DNA from: Chachezhania sediminis
Lineage (GTDB): Bacteria; Pseudomonadota; Alphaproteobacteria; Rhodobacterales; Rhodobacteraceae
Length of the DNA: 64,000 bases
Assembly (NCBI RefSeq): GCF_009765275.1
Contig: NZ_VOPH01000001.1
Location: 868,001-932,000 of the forward strand
Direction: 5' to 3'
Position 1 is the first letter of the stretch; every line of letters begins with the position of its first letter. The translations under genes were made by a program, and so were the position numbers. Positions 16,067 through 25,864 of the stretch are shown in pieces. Below the pieces are notes generated by a model. That model did not search any database. It had not been told where the DNA came from and was given only the letters and a program-made list of their open reading frames with translations.

Positions 16067-18460
16067 CTACCCTCTCAGCGTTCCGCCAGAGGCCTTGGTG
16101 ACCTTCTCGACGATCTTCTTCGATACCGCCTCGATCTCGGCCTCGGTCAGCGTGGCATCGGTGGGCTGCAACCGCACCGACAGCGCCAGCGACTTGCGGC
16201 CATCGCCCAGGGATCCACCGACGAATTCGTCGAAGACCCGCACCGTCTCGATCAGTGCCTTGTCTGCGCCCTGGGCGGCATTGACCAGAACCTGAGCCTC
16301 GACGCCTGCATCGACCACGAAAGCAAAGTCGCGTTCGACCGCCTGCAGGTCATGCAGACCCAGCGCGGACCGGGTCGCGCCCGACTTCCGCGGCATCGGC
16401 ACCTCGTCGGGCCAGATGGTGAAGGCCATCGCCGGCCCCTTGATGTCCATCGCATCCAGCACCTTGGGGTGCAGTTCGCCGAAGATACCCAGCACCTTCT
16501 TGGGGCCCAGGCAGATCTTCCCGTGCCGCCCCGGGTGCCACCAATCCTGCGCGCCGCGCAGGATCTGCACCCGTTCCGGCGCGCCCAGCGCGGCCAGCAC
16601 CGCCTCGGCATCGGCCTTCACGTCGAAGACATCGACGGGGCGCGACGCGCCATGCACGTCCTTGGGACCCGTCCGCCCAACCAGCAGGCCGCTGATCAGA
16701 ATGTGTTCCTCGCCCGGCTCGCCGCCATGGAATGCCGGCCCGATCTCGAACAGGGCCAAGTCCATGAAACCGCGCGCCTGGTTCCTCGCCGCCGCCTGCA
16801 GCAGCCCCGGCAGCAATGCCGGCCGCATATGCGACATCTCCGAGGAAATCGGGTTCTCCAGCATCGTCGCATCGTCGCCCCCGCCAAACAGCGCGGCCGA
16901 AGCCTTGTCGATGAAAGAGTACGAGACGCATTCGTTATATCCCCGCGCCGCTGCCGCCCGCCGCGCCGCGCCATGGCGCTTCTGCTCCGGGGTCAGAACG
17001 GGGTCCGGCACGCCAGGCAACCGCGGCAGGGGCTTGCCTTCCAGCTTGGTCAGCGACGCCATCCGCGCCACTTCCTCGACAAGGTCGGCCTCTCCCATCA
17101 CGTCTGGGCGCCAGCTGGGCACATGGGCCATGTTGCCGTCCAGCACAAAGCCCAGCTTTTCCAGCGTCGTGCGCTGCTGGTCTTCCGGGATCTCCATGCC
17201 CACCAGGCTCTGCACCCGGGCCGGGTCCAGCCTGTAGGCGCGGGAATGGTCCGGCACGGCGCCGGCCACCACGATCTCGGACGCCTCGCCGCCGCAGAGG
17301 TCCAGGATCATCCGTGTCGCCGCTTCCAGCCCCGGCACGCAGGAGGCCGGATCGACCCCGCGTTCGAAGCGATAGCGTGCGTCCGAGTTGATCTTCAGCG
17401 CGCGGCCCGTCATCGCGATCTGCACCGGATCCCACCAGGCGCTTTCCAGGAAGACGGTCGTCGTCTCCTCGCTGCAGCCCGACGGCTCGCCGCCCATGAC
17501 GCCGCCGATGCTTTCGACCGCGTTGGCGTCCGAGATGATCATCATGCCGGGCTGGAAGGTATAGGTGCGCTCGTCCAGCGCCTCCAGCGTTTCGCCGCCC
17601 TTCGACCGGTGGACCCGCAGGTCGCCCGACATCTTGTCGACGTCGAAGACGTGCAGCGGCCGGTTCCGGTCATAAGTGAAGAAGTTGGTGATATCGACCA
17701 AGGTCGAGATCGGCCTGAGCCCGATCGCCTTAAGACGTGCCTGCAACCAGGCCGGGCTGGGCCCGTTCTTCACGCCGCGGATCACGCGGCCCGCGAAGAT
17801 CGGGCAGCCGTCGGCGGTATCCCGGTCGATGGTCACCTTCACCGGCGAGGGGAAGCTGCCCGGCACCGCCTCGGCCTTCACCGGCTTCAGCGTGCCCAGC
17901 CCCCGCGCCGCCAGATCGCGCGCGATGCCTTCCACACCCAGCGCATCGGGCCGGTTCGGCGTGATCGCGATCTCGATCATCGGATCGACTTTCGCGGGAT
18001 CGTTCTGGGCCAGCCAGTCGGTGAAGCGCTGCCCCACGGTGCCGCTGGCCAACTCGATGATGCCGTCATGTTCTTCCGACAGCTCCATCTCGCGTTCGGA
18101 ACACATCATCCCGAAGCTCTCGATCCCCCGGATCTTGCCTACAGCGATGGTGGTGTCGAGACCGGGGATATAGGTCCCGGGCTTGGCCACCACGACGGTG
18201 ATGCCTTCGCGCGCATTCGGCGCACCGCAGATGATCTGAAGGGTGCCTTCGTCCGTCTCCACCTGGCAGACACGCAGGCGGTCGGCATCGGGATGCGGTT
18301 CGGCCTTGGCGACATGGCCGATGGTAAAGGCGGCAAGACGGTCGGCCGGATTGACGACCTCTTCGACTTCAAGACCCAGATCGGTCAGCGTTTCGGCAAT
18401 CTCGTCCACCGATGCGTCGGTCTCGAGATGGTCCTTCAGCCAGGACAGGGTGAATTTCAT
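16067..18460 (-). CDS. pheT: Phenylalanine--tRNA ligase beta subunit
   Basis: A 797-residue protein, normal for the family. It begins [20 protein letters not shown], carries an EMAP-type tRNA-binding domain at about 40-150, the B3/B4 editing domain (about 200-380), B5 (about 405-475) and the catalytic-like core, and ends with the ferredoxin-fold anticodon-binding domain ([17 protein letters not shown]). With PheS it forms the alpha2-beta2 enzyme. The ATG at 18460 was chosen since the longer open frame upstream is Arg/Gly-rich noise. It is separated from pheS by about 1 kb, which is unusual. Confidence 0.97.
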   Translation of the reverse strand: MKFTLSWLKDHLETDASVDEIAETLTDLGLEVEEVVNPADRLAAFTIGHVAKAEPHPDADRLRVCQVETDEGTLQIICGAPNAREGITVVVAKPGTYIPGLDTTIAVGKIRGIESFGMMCSEREMELSEEHDGIIELASGTVGQRFTDWLAQNDPAKVDPMIEIAITPNRPDALGVEGIARDLAARGLGTLKPVKAEAVPGSFPSPVKVTIDRDTADGCPIFAGRVIRGVKNGPSPAWLQARLKAIGLRPISTLVDITNFFTYDRNRPLHVFDVDKMSGDLRVHRSKGGETLEALDERTYTFQPGMMIISDANAVESIGGVMGGEPSGCSEETTTVFLESAWWDPVQIAMTGRALKINSDARYRFERGVDPASCVPGLEAATRMILDLCGGEASEIVVAGAVPDHSRAYRLDPARVQSLVGMEIPEDQQRTTLEKLGFVLDGNMAHVPSWRPDVMGEADLVEEVARMASLTKLEGKPLPRLPGVPDPVLTPEQKRHGAARRAAAARGYNECVSYSFIDKASAALFGGGDDATMLENPISSEMSHMRPALLPGLLQAAARNQARGFMDLALFEIGPAFHGGEPGEEHILISGLLVGRTGPKDVHGASRPVDVFDVKADAEAVLAALGAPERVQILRGAQDWWHPGRHGKICLGPKKVLGIFGELHPKVLDAMDIKGPAMAFTIWPDEVPMPRKSGATRSALGLHDLQAVERDFAFVVDAGVEAQVLVNAAQGADKALIETVRVFDEFVGGSLGDGRKSLALSVRLQPTDATLTEAEIEAVSKKIVEKVTKASGGTLRG

Positions 18461-19481
18461 CGCGTCTCGCCCCCTTGCGCGGCGCCCGGAACGGGCGCGG
18501 GTTCGAGGGAGCCAATGGCAAAGAACGCAGGCCGATGCAAGCCAAGCCCGTCTGTCGGACGGCTGTCGCCGCCCACGGGCCGGGAAAACGCCGCGGCCGC
18601 CGGACAAGGTGGGGGCTCTGCCCCCGCCCGGCCCTGCGGCCCGCGCTCCCCCGGAGGTATTTGAGAAGAGAAGAAGTCCGCAGCGTGCGGTACTCGGAAG
18701 GGAGCCGCGCCAAACGGGTGTCCCGCATCTTCTTCTCTTCCGAAATACTCCCGCCGGAGGCGGCCCGACGGGGCAGCTTTTCCGGCGCCAGGCTGCTTCC
18801 CGACCACCCTGCCGGGCAGAGCGCCCGCGCCGGCAACGACGAGCAGGACCCGGACAAGGACATCACCCTTACGGGCACCGTTCTGCCAAGTCCCGAAGGC
18901 CTCGATCCGCGTGTCGGCCTGCGCGCATGTCGGCCTGCCGCCCGGGCTCCGGCCCACCGCGATCTCGTCCGGCAGGAAGCGTATAGGAAGGAACGCGTCA
19001 TGAATGTGTTGCCCCGCGCAGGCGCCCCGGCCTGCGGCGCCACGACGGCGGCGGCGGCAATCTGCGGATTGTCCCGGTGGTTTTCGAACAGCAGCCCAAC
19101 GGCGCGGATTTCCGTCTGCAGCACCGTTTCCAGCGGCGAAGAGCCGTCGGCCGCGGACGCTGAACGACCGACATGGAGAGCCCGGCCGAGACGCCCGGGG
19201 GCGCCCGGCCAGATACTCATGTCCTGTCTCTCGCCCCGGCGCCATGTCGGGCGGAACCTTGGGTCGGGCCCGTTCGAGCCTGTCAGGATTCACAAGATCC
19301 GCGGTCCGGACAGCCGCACGCAACGGCCGAACCGGGTGGGCGCCGGCCGCATCAGGAACCCGGCCGGCGCAGACGTCTTCACCGCCCCGCGTCTTCGTCC
19401 GTCAAATATGCCGGATGGGGAAGACGGCAACAGGCTGGCCGGGGCGCAAAGCCCCGTTCACCACGGACGCGACCGAAAAGC
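18461..19481. other. One-kilobase gap between pheS and pheT
   Basis: No convincing gene is visible between these normally adjacent partners. The left third holds GC-rich and inverted-pair repeats (18607-18760). On the minus strand one open frame reads SPLETVLQTEIRAVGLLFEN and onward (about 18990-19150), which looks protein-like for some 50 residues before turning into low-complexity sequence; a frame shift would be needed to continue it. It may be the remains of a gene. The pheT promoter or a processed leader could also lie here. Confidence 0.5.
18607..18760. repeat. Paired GGAGTATTT...AAGAAG intergenic repeat
   Basis: A left copy (18646-18676: Cs, GGAGGTATTT, GAGAAGAGAAGAAG) and an inverted right copy (18729-18759: CTTCTTCTCTTCCGAAATACTCC) flank about 52 bp. 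A GGGGGCTCTGCCCCC palindrome precedes the left copy (18611-18625). A second locus of the same design lies at 52638-52753. I recall such elements at gene ends across Rhodobacterales, but have not checked this. Confidence 0.65.
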
Positions 19482-20555
19482 TCAGCGGGAGAGACCGCCC
19501 CGCAGCGTCGGCACGTCAAGCGACGCAAAGCCGTAATGGCGCAGCCAGCGCAGATCGCTGTCAAAGAAGGCCCGCAGGTCGGGTATGCCGTATTTCAGCA
19601 TCGCGATCCGGTCGATCCCCATGCCGAAGGCAAAGCCCTGCCACTGGTCGGGATCGATCCCGCCGGCCTGAAGCACCTTCGGGTGGACCATGCCCGACCC
19701 AAGCACTTCCAGCCAGCCGTCGCCTTCGCCCACCTTCAGCTGCCCGTCGACCCAGGAACACTGAATGTCGACCTCGGCCGAGGGTTCGGTGAACGGGAAG
19801 TGCGAGGCGCGGAAGCGGGTCTTGACCCCTTCGACTTCGAAGAAGGCCGCGAAGAATTCCTCCAGCACCCACTTCAGGTTCGCCATCGATATGTCGCGAT
19901 CCACTGCAAGGCCTTCGACCTGGTGGAACATCGGCGTATGGGTCTGGTCATAGTCCGCGCGGTAGACGCCGCCCGGGCAGATGATGCGCAGGGGCGCGCC
20001 CAACTTCTCCATCGAGCGGATCTGGACCGGCGAGGTATGGGTGCGCAGCACGTGGGGCGGGCGATTGTCGCCTTCCGCCCGGCGCATGTAGAACGTGTCC
20101 ATCTCGGCCCGCGCGGGATGGTGGCCGGGAATGTTCAGCGCGTCGAAATTGTACCAGTCGGTGTCGATCCGCGGGCCTTCCGCCACGGAAAAGCCCATCT
20201 CGGCAAAGATCGCGGTAACCTCTTCGGTGACCTGGCTTACCGGATGCAGCGTGCCCTGCCGCACCGGCCGTGTCGGCAGCGACACGTCCAGCCATTCGGT
20301 CCTCAGCCGCTCTTCCAGCGCCGCATCGGCCAGCGAGGCCTTGCGGGCGGCCAGCGCGCTGTTGATCTCGTCCTTCAGCGCGTTCAGCCGGGGACCCGCG
20401 ACCTGGCGTTCCTCGGGGGACATCTTCCCCAGTTCCCGCATCTTCAGCGAGATCTCGCCCTTCTTGCCCACCGCGGTCAAGCGGATCGATTCCAGTGCAG
20501 CCTCGTCGGCGGCGCCGGCGATCTCGGCCAGGTACTTGCTCTTCAGATCGTCCAT
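19482..20555 (-). CDS. pheS: Phenylalanine--tRNA ligase alpha subunit
   Basis: A 357-residue protein, full length. The N-terminal coiled-coil region is followed by the class II catalytic core: motif 1 near [20 protein letters not shown] (about 112-131), motif 2 as [13 protein letters not shown] with FHQVEGL after it, and motif 3 as [17 protein letters not shown]. It charges tRNA-Phe together with PheT. The start is the ATG at 20555. It is the upstream partner of pheT but stands about 1 kb away. Confidence 0.97.
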   Translation of the reverse strand: MDDLKSKYLAEIAGAADEAALESIRLTAVGKKGEISLKMRELGKMSPEERQVAGPRLNALKDEINSALAARKASLADAALEERLRTEWLDVSLPTRPVRQGTLHPVSQVTEEVTAIFAEMGFSVAEGPRIDTDWYNFDALNIPGHHPARAEMDTFYMRRAEGDNRPPHVLRTHTSPVQIRSMEKLGAPLRIICPGGVYRADYDQTHTPMFHQVEGLAVDRDISMANLKWVLEEFFAAFFEVEGVKTRFRASHFPFTEPSAEVDIQCSWVDGQLKVGEGDGWLEVLGSGMVHPKVLQAGGIDPDQWQGFAFGMGIDRIAMLKYGIPDLRAFFDSDLRWLRHYGFASLDVPTLRGGLSR

Positions 20556-20763
20556 CGCCCGTCGTCCATCATTGGTCCAGGGCGGCAGTGGCCCGCCCGC
20601 GGCCCCGGTTAGCCGCCCGGACCCGCGAATGCAAGCCGCCCGGGACGTTGCGATGCGGTGGACAGACGGCCGCCCGCGCCTCTAGTCTCCGCCCGGGAGG
20701 ACACGCAATGATTGACCGACAGCCACGCATCCGGGGGCCGCAACCCGGCCGGGGACACGCCGC

Positions 20764-21999
20764 ATGAGCGCCAGCGCGGACAGCCCGCATGCCGCGGTCG
20801 AACCCGTCGGCCCTAGCATCGCGCGTCAGTGGCTGCTGCTGGCGGGTCTGACCTTCGGACTGTGCATCACCAACGGCTTTGCGCGGTTTGCCTACGGGCT
20901 GCTGCTGCCCGCGATGAAGGTTGAATTCGGCTGGACCTACGCCCAGGCCGGCTGGCTGAACACGGCCAACGCGCTGGGCTACGTCGTGGGGGCCATCGCG
21001 TCCTTCGTGCTGATCCGGCGGTTCAGCCCGGCGCTGCTGTTCAACATCGGCGTGGTCACCACGATGATCACGCTGATGGCCACGGGCTTCGGCGAATCGC
21101 TGACGGGACAGACCGTGTGGCGATTCCTGACCGGCGCCTTCGGGGCCTTGTCCTTTTCCACCGGGGGCGCGTTGGCTGCCGCGCTCTTCCCCGGCGATGT
21201 TCGACGAAACGCGCTGTCGATCGCGATCTATTTCGGTGTCGGCGGCGGGCTGGGTATCCTGCTGGCGGGCGTCACCCTGCCCTGGGTTCTGGACCATTAC
21301 GGCACGGCCGGCTGGCCCTATGGCTGGGTCGCCATCGGGATCATGAGCATTCTCTTGACGCCCCTCAGCCTCTGGGCCGGGACCGTCCTGCGCCCGCCCG
21401 CCAATGCCCAGCGCCCCTCGGCTGCCCGCCTGCCCGCGCGGGCCATGCTGGGCACGATCTGCGGCTATGGCGGTTTCGGCATGGGCTATATCGTGTACCT
21501 GACGTTCATCGCCGCTTGGATGACCGAACGGAATGCCGGCGCGATGGAGGTGTCGCTGGCCTGGGTCGTCATGGGGACGGGCATCGTGGTGTCGCCTTTC
21601 GTCTGGCGCGGGATCCTGGCGCGATCCGATTCCGGACTGCCGCTGGCCCTGGTCCTGGTGTCGCTGGCCGCAGGAACCGTGATGCCCATCCTGATACCCG
21701 GCATGGTCGGCCTGTTCCTGTCGGCCGGCGTGGTCGGGCTGGCCGTTTTCATGTCGCCCGGCGCCGTCACCAACTTTGCCCGCAAGAACCTGCCCCAGCC
21801 GGTCTGGGGTCAGGCCATCAGCCTATATACCCTGGTCTTCGCCGTCACCCAGACCGTGGGCCCGATCGGCGCCGGGATCGTCGGCGATCTGACCCATGAC
21901 ATCGGCAATGCACTGCTGGCCGCCGCAGGCATCCTGATGACCGGCGCGCTCTGCGCGATCCTGCAGCGCCCGCTGCAGCCCGGCGCGGCCGGGCCGTGA
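20764..21999 (+). CDS. MFS transporter, YbfB/YjiJ-like
   Basis: A 411-residue inner-membrane protein with about twelve hydrophobic helices. The opening LTFGLCITNGFARFAYGLLLPAM and the loop GWTYAQAGWLNTANALGYVVGA are typical of the YbfB/YjiJ branch of the major facilitator superfamily. The substrate is unknown for this branch. A 19-codon open frame (20708-20767) with its own GGGAGGA site overlaps the start by ATGA, which suggests translational coupling. Nothing next to it points to a substrate. Confidence 0.88.
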   Translation: MSASADSPHAAVEPVGPSIARQWLLLAGLTFGLCITNGFARFAYGLLLPAMKVEFGWTYAQAGWLNTANALGYVVGAIASFVLIRRFSPALLFNIGVVTTMITLMATGFGESLTGQTVWRFLTGAFGALSFSTGGALAAALFPGDVRRNALSIAIYFGVGGGLGILLAGVTLPWVLDHYGTAGWPYGWVAIGIMSILLTPLSLWAGTVLRPPANAQRPSAARLPARAMLGTICGYGGFGMGYIVYLTFIAAWMTERNAGAMEVSLAWVVMGTGIVVSPFVWRGILARSDSGLPLALVLVSLAAGTVMPILIPGMVGLFLSAGVVGLAVFMSPGAVTNFARKNLPQPVWGQAISLYTLVFAVTQTVGPIGAGIVGDLTHDIGNALLAAAGILMTGALCAILQRPLQPGAAGP

Positions 22000-22289
22000 T
22001 CCCCCGATCTTCGGCGGCGGTCGCAATGGCTGGCCGGTCCGTTCGCCCCGCGCGCTGCCGGGTCTGGCCCGGCGCTTGCCAGACCTGACCGGGCGGCCGT
22101 TCGACTCGCGGCGGTCCGAATCCAACGCCGTGACCGCTCGCAAAGGTGCGGCCGGCAGACGGAAATCGCGAACCGGCGGTGCTTTTATAGAATTGCATCT
22201 GCCTCGTGAGGACACGCGGAACGGTCTATTAAGTTTTTGCGCATAACGTCTCCCGGACATCGCGACATCTGGGCAGACGGGCGCAAGAC

Positions 22290-22748
22290 ATGACGAAAAA
22301 AACGCCACCGACGACGGCAGCGGACGAATCAGAACATGAACCGTCGGTCGCGTCGGCCGAAGGCGTGAGCGACGAAGCCGCTGGGGATCAGACCGGTTCC
22401 GACATCGACACCGGGTCAGAATCCGACAACGATTCCGGGGCGGATATCGAAACGGACATCGGCTCGTTTGACTCGGGCGATGACGACGGTCGCCTGACCC
22501 TGCCCGAAACGATGGATTTCATCGCATGCGAAGACCTCGCCGCGCGCATCGGCGCGGCGCGTCACACTGAGCTGGAAGTCGATGCCGGTCAGGTCGGCTT
22601 TCTGGGTACGCTGTGCCTGCAGGTGCTTCTGGCAGCCCACGCGCAGTGGAAGCGCGACGATGCTGTCTTCAGCCTGACCAACCCATCCACGGCATTCCGT
22701 GACGGACTGCGGGAACTTGGCATTCCCGAAACCGTGTTCGACAGCTGA
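22290..22748 (+). CDS. STAS-domain protein with acidic N-terminal extension (first gene of chemotaxis operon)
   Basis: A 152-residue protein. Residues 1-70 are low-complexity and very acidic (Asp/Glu/Ser/Gly). Residues about 70-150 form a STAS-like domain: LTLPETMDFIACEDLAARI, then VDAGQVGFLGTLCLQVLLAA (the strand and loop where anti-sigma antagonists carry the phosphorylated Ser, here Gly-Thr) and AFRDGLRELGI. STAS proteins of this kind precede cheY-cheA in several alphaproteobacterial operons. It could dock to CheA or relay a signal; its role is not known. The next gene starts 20 bp later. Confidence 0.8.
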   Translation: MTKKTPPTTAADESEHEPSVASAEGVSDEAAGDQTGSDIDTGSESDNDSGADIETDIGSFDSGDDDGRLTLPETMDFIACEDLAARIGAARHTELEVDAGQVGFLGTLCLQVLLAAHAQWKRDDAVFSLTNPSTAFRDGLRELGIPETVFDS

Positions 22749-22768
22749 CCCACGAGGATTGACTGACA

Positions 22769-23134
22769 ATGGCTAAGAGAATTCTGGCGGTCGACGATTC
22801 CCGCACCATGCGTGCAATGCTGTCCCAGGCCCTGGTCGAAGCCGGCTATGAAGTCGATCTGGCCGAAGACGGGGCACAGGGACTGGAACGGATCGCCGAA
22901 CAGGTCCCGAACCTGCTGATCACCGACATCAACATGCCAAAGCTCGACGGTTTCGGCCTGATCGAGGCCGTGCGCGGCCAAAAGAACCTGCGCGCCCTGC
23001 CGATCCTGGTGCTGACGACCGAAAGCGCGGGCGAGCTGAAGGCCCGCGCCCGCAAGGCCGGCGCGTCCGGCTGGATCGTCAAGCCCTTCGAGGAAGAGAA
23101 GCTGCTGAACGCCATCCGCATGGTTGTCGCATGA
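22769..23134 (+). CDS. cheY: Chemotaxis response regulator, CheY-like
   Basis: A 121-residue single receiver domain. It has the acidic pair D9/D10, the phospho-acceptor D53 in LLITDINMPKLDG, the switch threonine in LVLTTES and the conserved lysine in IVKPFEEEK. It should be phosphorylated by the adjacent CheA and act on the flagellar motor or as a phosphate sink. It is one of two receiver proteins in this operon. Confidence 0.92.
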   Translation: MAKRILAVDDSRTMRAMLSQALVEAGYEVDLAEDGAQGLERIAEQVPNLLITDINMPKLDGFGLIEAVRGQKNLRALPILVLTTESAGELKARARKAGASGWIVKPFEEEKLLNAIRMVVA

Positions 23135-23168
23135 CCCGGCCGGATCGCATCGGACAGGAGGATCGGTC

Positions 23169-25385
23169 ATGACGGATCTACGCACGGCCTTCTTCGAGGA
23201 ATGCGAAGAACTGCTGGAATCGCTGGCCGACGGGCTCAGCCGTCTGGAAGACGGTGCCGACGACAGCGAAACGGTGAACTCCATCTTCCGGGCGGTCCAT
23301 TCGATCAAGGGCAGTGCGGGGGCCTTCGGCCTGGATGCGCTGGCCGAATTCTCGCACATCTTCGAAAACGTGCTGGACAAGCTGCGCGAAGGCGAACTGA
23401 CCGCCGACGCCGACCTGATGCCGCTGCTCTACCAGGGCGGCGATCACCTGAGCTACCTTGTCGAAGCTGCCAATGGCGGGGTGGAAGTCGAACCGGATCG
23501 CGCCGCGGCTCTGATCGCCGACCTGCGCCGGACCGCCCAGGGCGACGGCTTCGACGAGGACGAGGACGCATCGGATCTGTCTGCCGTCGACGTCGCAGCG
23601 GTCGACTCTTTCCAGCCGATCATCCTGGATTTCGGGCTGCCGGACCTGGGCAGCGTGACGACACAGGCCGCACAGGCCGGGCCGTCCAGGTTCGAAATCC
23701 GTTTCGCCCCGAAGGAAGAACTGTTCGAAACCGGGCACGACCCGATCCTGCTCTTCCGCGCGCTGGGGGCCCTCGGCCCTGTCGAGGCTGAGGCCGACCT
23801 CTCCAACCTGCCAGAGTTCACCGAACTGGACTGGGACCGCCCCTACCTGTCCTGGACGCTCATGCTGGAAACCGAAGCCTCCCGCGACGCGGTCGAAGGG
23901 GTCTTCGAATTCGTGGCGGATCTCTGCGAACTCGAAATCACAGCCGTGGCGCGTGAAGGCACGGGCGACGATCCCCTGCCCCCGTCCGATGACGGAACAC
24001 CCCCGCCTGACGAAGACGATGGCAGCGACGAACCGGGCGGCAGTGATCCCGAGGACGACGACTCGACCGCGGCGGCCGTGGAGCCGGCCGTCCGTTCTGA
24101 ACCCGAAGCGGCAAAGCCGCAGAAAAAGGCCGAGGCCGGAACCGTGCAGAAAGCGAACCGCGACACGATCCGTGTCGAACTGGAAAGGGTAGACCGGCTG
24201 GTCAACATCGTGGGCGAGCTTGTGATCAGCGAGGCCATGCTGCGCCAAGCCATGGCAGACAGTTCCATGTCCGCACACGGGCCCGCTGCCAATGCAATGG
24301 GCCAACTGCGGCAACTGTCGGGCGAGCTTCAGGAAAGCGTCATGGCGATCCGCGCCCAGCCTGTACGAGGACTCTTCCAACGGATGTCGCGGATCGTGCG
24401 CGAAACCCTGCGCGAAACCAAGAAGAACGCGCGACTGGTCTCCGAAGGCGAGGCAACAGAGGTAGACAAGACCGTCATCGAACGCCTGGTCGATCCGCTG
24501 ACCCACATGATCCGCAATGCCATCGACCACGGCCTGGAATCGCCGGAAAAGCGCGAAGCGGCCGGCAAGCCGGCCGTCGGCACGGTTACGCTGTCTGCGG
24601 CGCACCGTTCTGGGCGTGTCATCATCGAACTGCGTGACGACGGCGCCGGGATCAACCGCCCCAAGGTGCGCGAGGTCGCCATCAGCAAGGGCCTGATCAC
24701 AGCAGCCGACGACCTGAGCGACGCCGAGATCGACAATCTTCTTTTCGCGCCGGGCTTCTCGACCAGCGAAAAGGTGTCGAACCTGTCCGGGCGCGGCGTC
24801 GGAATGGATGTGGTCCGCAGCGAGATCCAGGCCCTTGGCGGGCGGGTCTCGATCTCATCGGAATGGGGCAAGGGCACCGTCTTCTCGATCAGCCTGCCGC
24901 TGACCCTGGCGGTCTTGGAGGGCATGATCGTCGAGGTGGCGGGCGAGAAGATCGTCGTGCCCACGACCACCTTGCGCGAAACGGTCCGTGCCAGCGAAGC
25001 CGCCATGCACATGCTGGGCAACTCCGAACGCGTCCTGTCGATGCGGGACGGCCTGGTGCCGATCGTCGATCTGGGCGAATCCCTGGGCTTCCGCGGGCGG
25101 GTCAGCGACTTCTCGGACCAGTCCCTGCTTCTGATCGAAACGGACACCGGCCAGCGCACGGCCCTCGCAGTCGACAAGGTCTATGATCAGCGCGAGGTCG
25201 TCATCAAGGGCTTGGAACAGAACTACCGCCAGGTTCCGGGGATCGCCGCCGCGACAATCCTGGGCGACGGGCGCATCGCGCTGATCGCCGACACCGACCA
25301 ATTCACCTCGACCGGCCCCGGGACCGCTGTGGCGGCCAGCATGGGAACGGATCTTTTCGACGACTTCTCGGATTTCGGAGTGTAA
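23169..25385 (+). CDS. cheA: Chemotaxis histidine kinase CheA
   Basis: A 738-residue kinase. The Hpt domain has the phosphorylated histidine H44 in FRAVHSIKGSAGAFGLD. A middle region (about 175-265) may be the response-regulator docking domain, followed by an acidic, Pro-rich linker (about 270-335). The dimerisation helices start at IRVELERVDRLVNIVGELV; the ATP-binding domain shows the N box MIRNAIDHGLES, ELRDDGAGI and GRGVGMDVVR; the CheW-like domain ends the protein. ATG at 23169 follows AGGAGG. It lies 3 bp before cheW and is the kinase core of the operon. Confidence 0.95.
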   Translation: MTDLRTAFFEECEELLESLADGLSRLEDGADDSETVNSIFRAVHSIKGSAGAFGLDALAEFSHIFENVLDKLREGELTADADLMPLLYQGGDHLSYLVEAANGGVEVEPDRAAALIADLRRTAQGDGFDEDEDASDLSAVDVAAVDSFQPIILDFGLPDLGSVTTQAAQAGPSRFEIRFAPKEELFETGHDPILLFRALGALGPVEAEADLSNLPEFTELDWDRPYLSWTLMLETEASRDAVEGVFEFVADLCELEITAVAREGTGDDPLPPSDDGTPPPDEDDGSDEPGGSDPEDDDSTAAAVEPAVRSEPEAAKPQKKAEAGTVQKANRDTIRVELERVDRLVNIVGELVISEAMLRQAMADSSMSAHGPAANAMGQLRQLSGELQESVMAIRAQPVRGLFQRMSRIVRETLRETKKNARLVSEGEATEVDKTVIERLVDPLTHMIRNAIDHGLESPEKREAAGKPAVGTVTLSAAHRSGRVIIELRDDGAGINRPKVREVAISKGLITAADDLSDAEIDNLLFAPGFSTSEKVSNLSGRGVGMDVVRSEIQALGGRVSISSEWGKGTVFSISLPLTLAVLEGMIVEVAGEKIVVPTTTLRETVRASEAAMHMLGNSERVLSMRDGLVPIVDLGESLGFRGRVSDFSDQSLLLIETDTGQRTALAVDKVYDQREVVIKGLEQNYRQVPGIAAATILGDGRIALIADTDQFTSTGPGTAVAASMGTDLFDDFSDFGV

Positions 25386-25388
25386 GTC

Positions 25389-25853
25389 ATGTCTGACGTG
25401 CTGGAAAAAACATCCTCCGACCTGCGCGAGATCGTGTCGTTCACGATCAATGGTCAGGGCTTTTGCATCGACATCGGCCACGTGCTGGAAATACGCGGCT
25501 GGACACCGACGACCCGCCTGCCCCATGCGCCGGAGTTCGTGACCGGGCTGATGAACCTGCGCGGCACCGTGCTGCCGGTGATCGACCTGTCGATGCGCCT
25601 GGGCCTGGGTCGGGCGGAACCGAACCCGCGCCATGTCATCATCATCGTCAAGCTGCGGGACAGCACTGTCGGCTTCCTGGTCGAGGCGGTGTCGGACATC
25701 CTGACTGTACGGCCGGAAGAAATGAAGCCGACGCCGGACGTGGCCTCCAGCCTGACGAAGGACTTCATCGAAGGCGTCTTTGCACGAGACGACCAGTTGC
25801 TGCGCGCCTTGGACCTGAAGAGCATCATGCCTGCGGATCAGGGGGCCCTTTGA
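25389..25853 (+). CDS. cheW: Chemotaxis coupling protein CheW
   Basis: A 154-residue SH3-like coupling protein: EIVSFTINGQGFCIDIGHVLEIRG at the start, then PEFVTGLMNLRGTVLPVIDLSMRLGL and VGFLVEAVSDI. CheW links receptors to CheA in the signalling array. No receptor gene is present in the operon, so partners must be encoded elsewhere. The start codon follows the cheA stop by 3 bp. Confidence 0.95.
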   Translation: MSDVLEKTSSDLREIVSFTINGQGFCIDIGHVLEIRGWTPTTRLPHAPEFVTGLMNLRGTVLPVIDLSMRLGLGRAEPNPRHVIIIVKLRDSTVGFLVEAVSDILTVRPEEMKPTPDVASSLTKDFIEGVFARDDQLLRALDLKSIMPADQGAL

Positions 25854-25864
25854 CCGTGGCGCCG

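Noticed and set aside
16010-18664. A plus-strand open frame of 884 codons opposite pheT
   Set aside because: It is antisense to a clear pheT with conserved domains and is rich in His/Arg/Gln without motifs.
18369-19323. Minus-strand open frames in the pheS-pheT gap
   Set aside because: Only about 50 residues look protein-like; the rest is low-complexity and runs through repeats and into pheT, so I did not call a gene.
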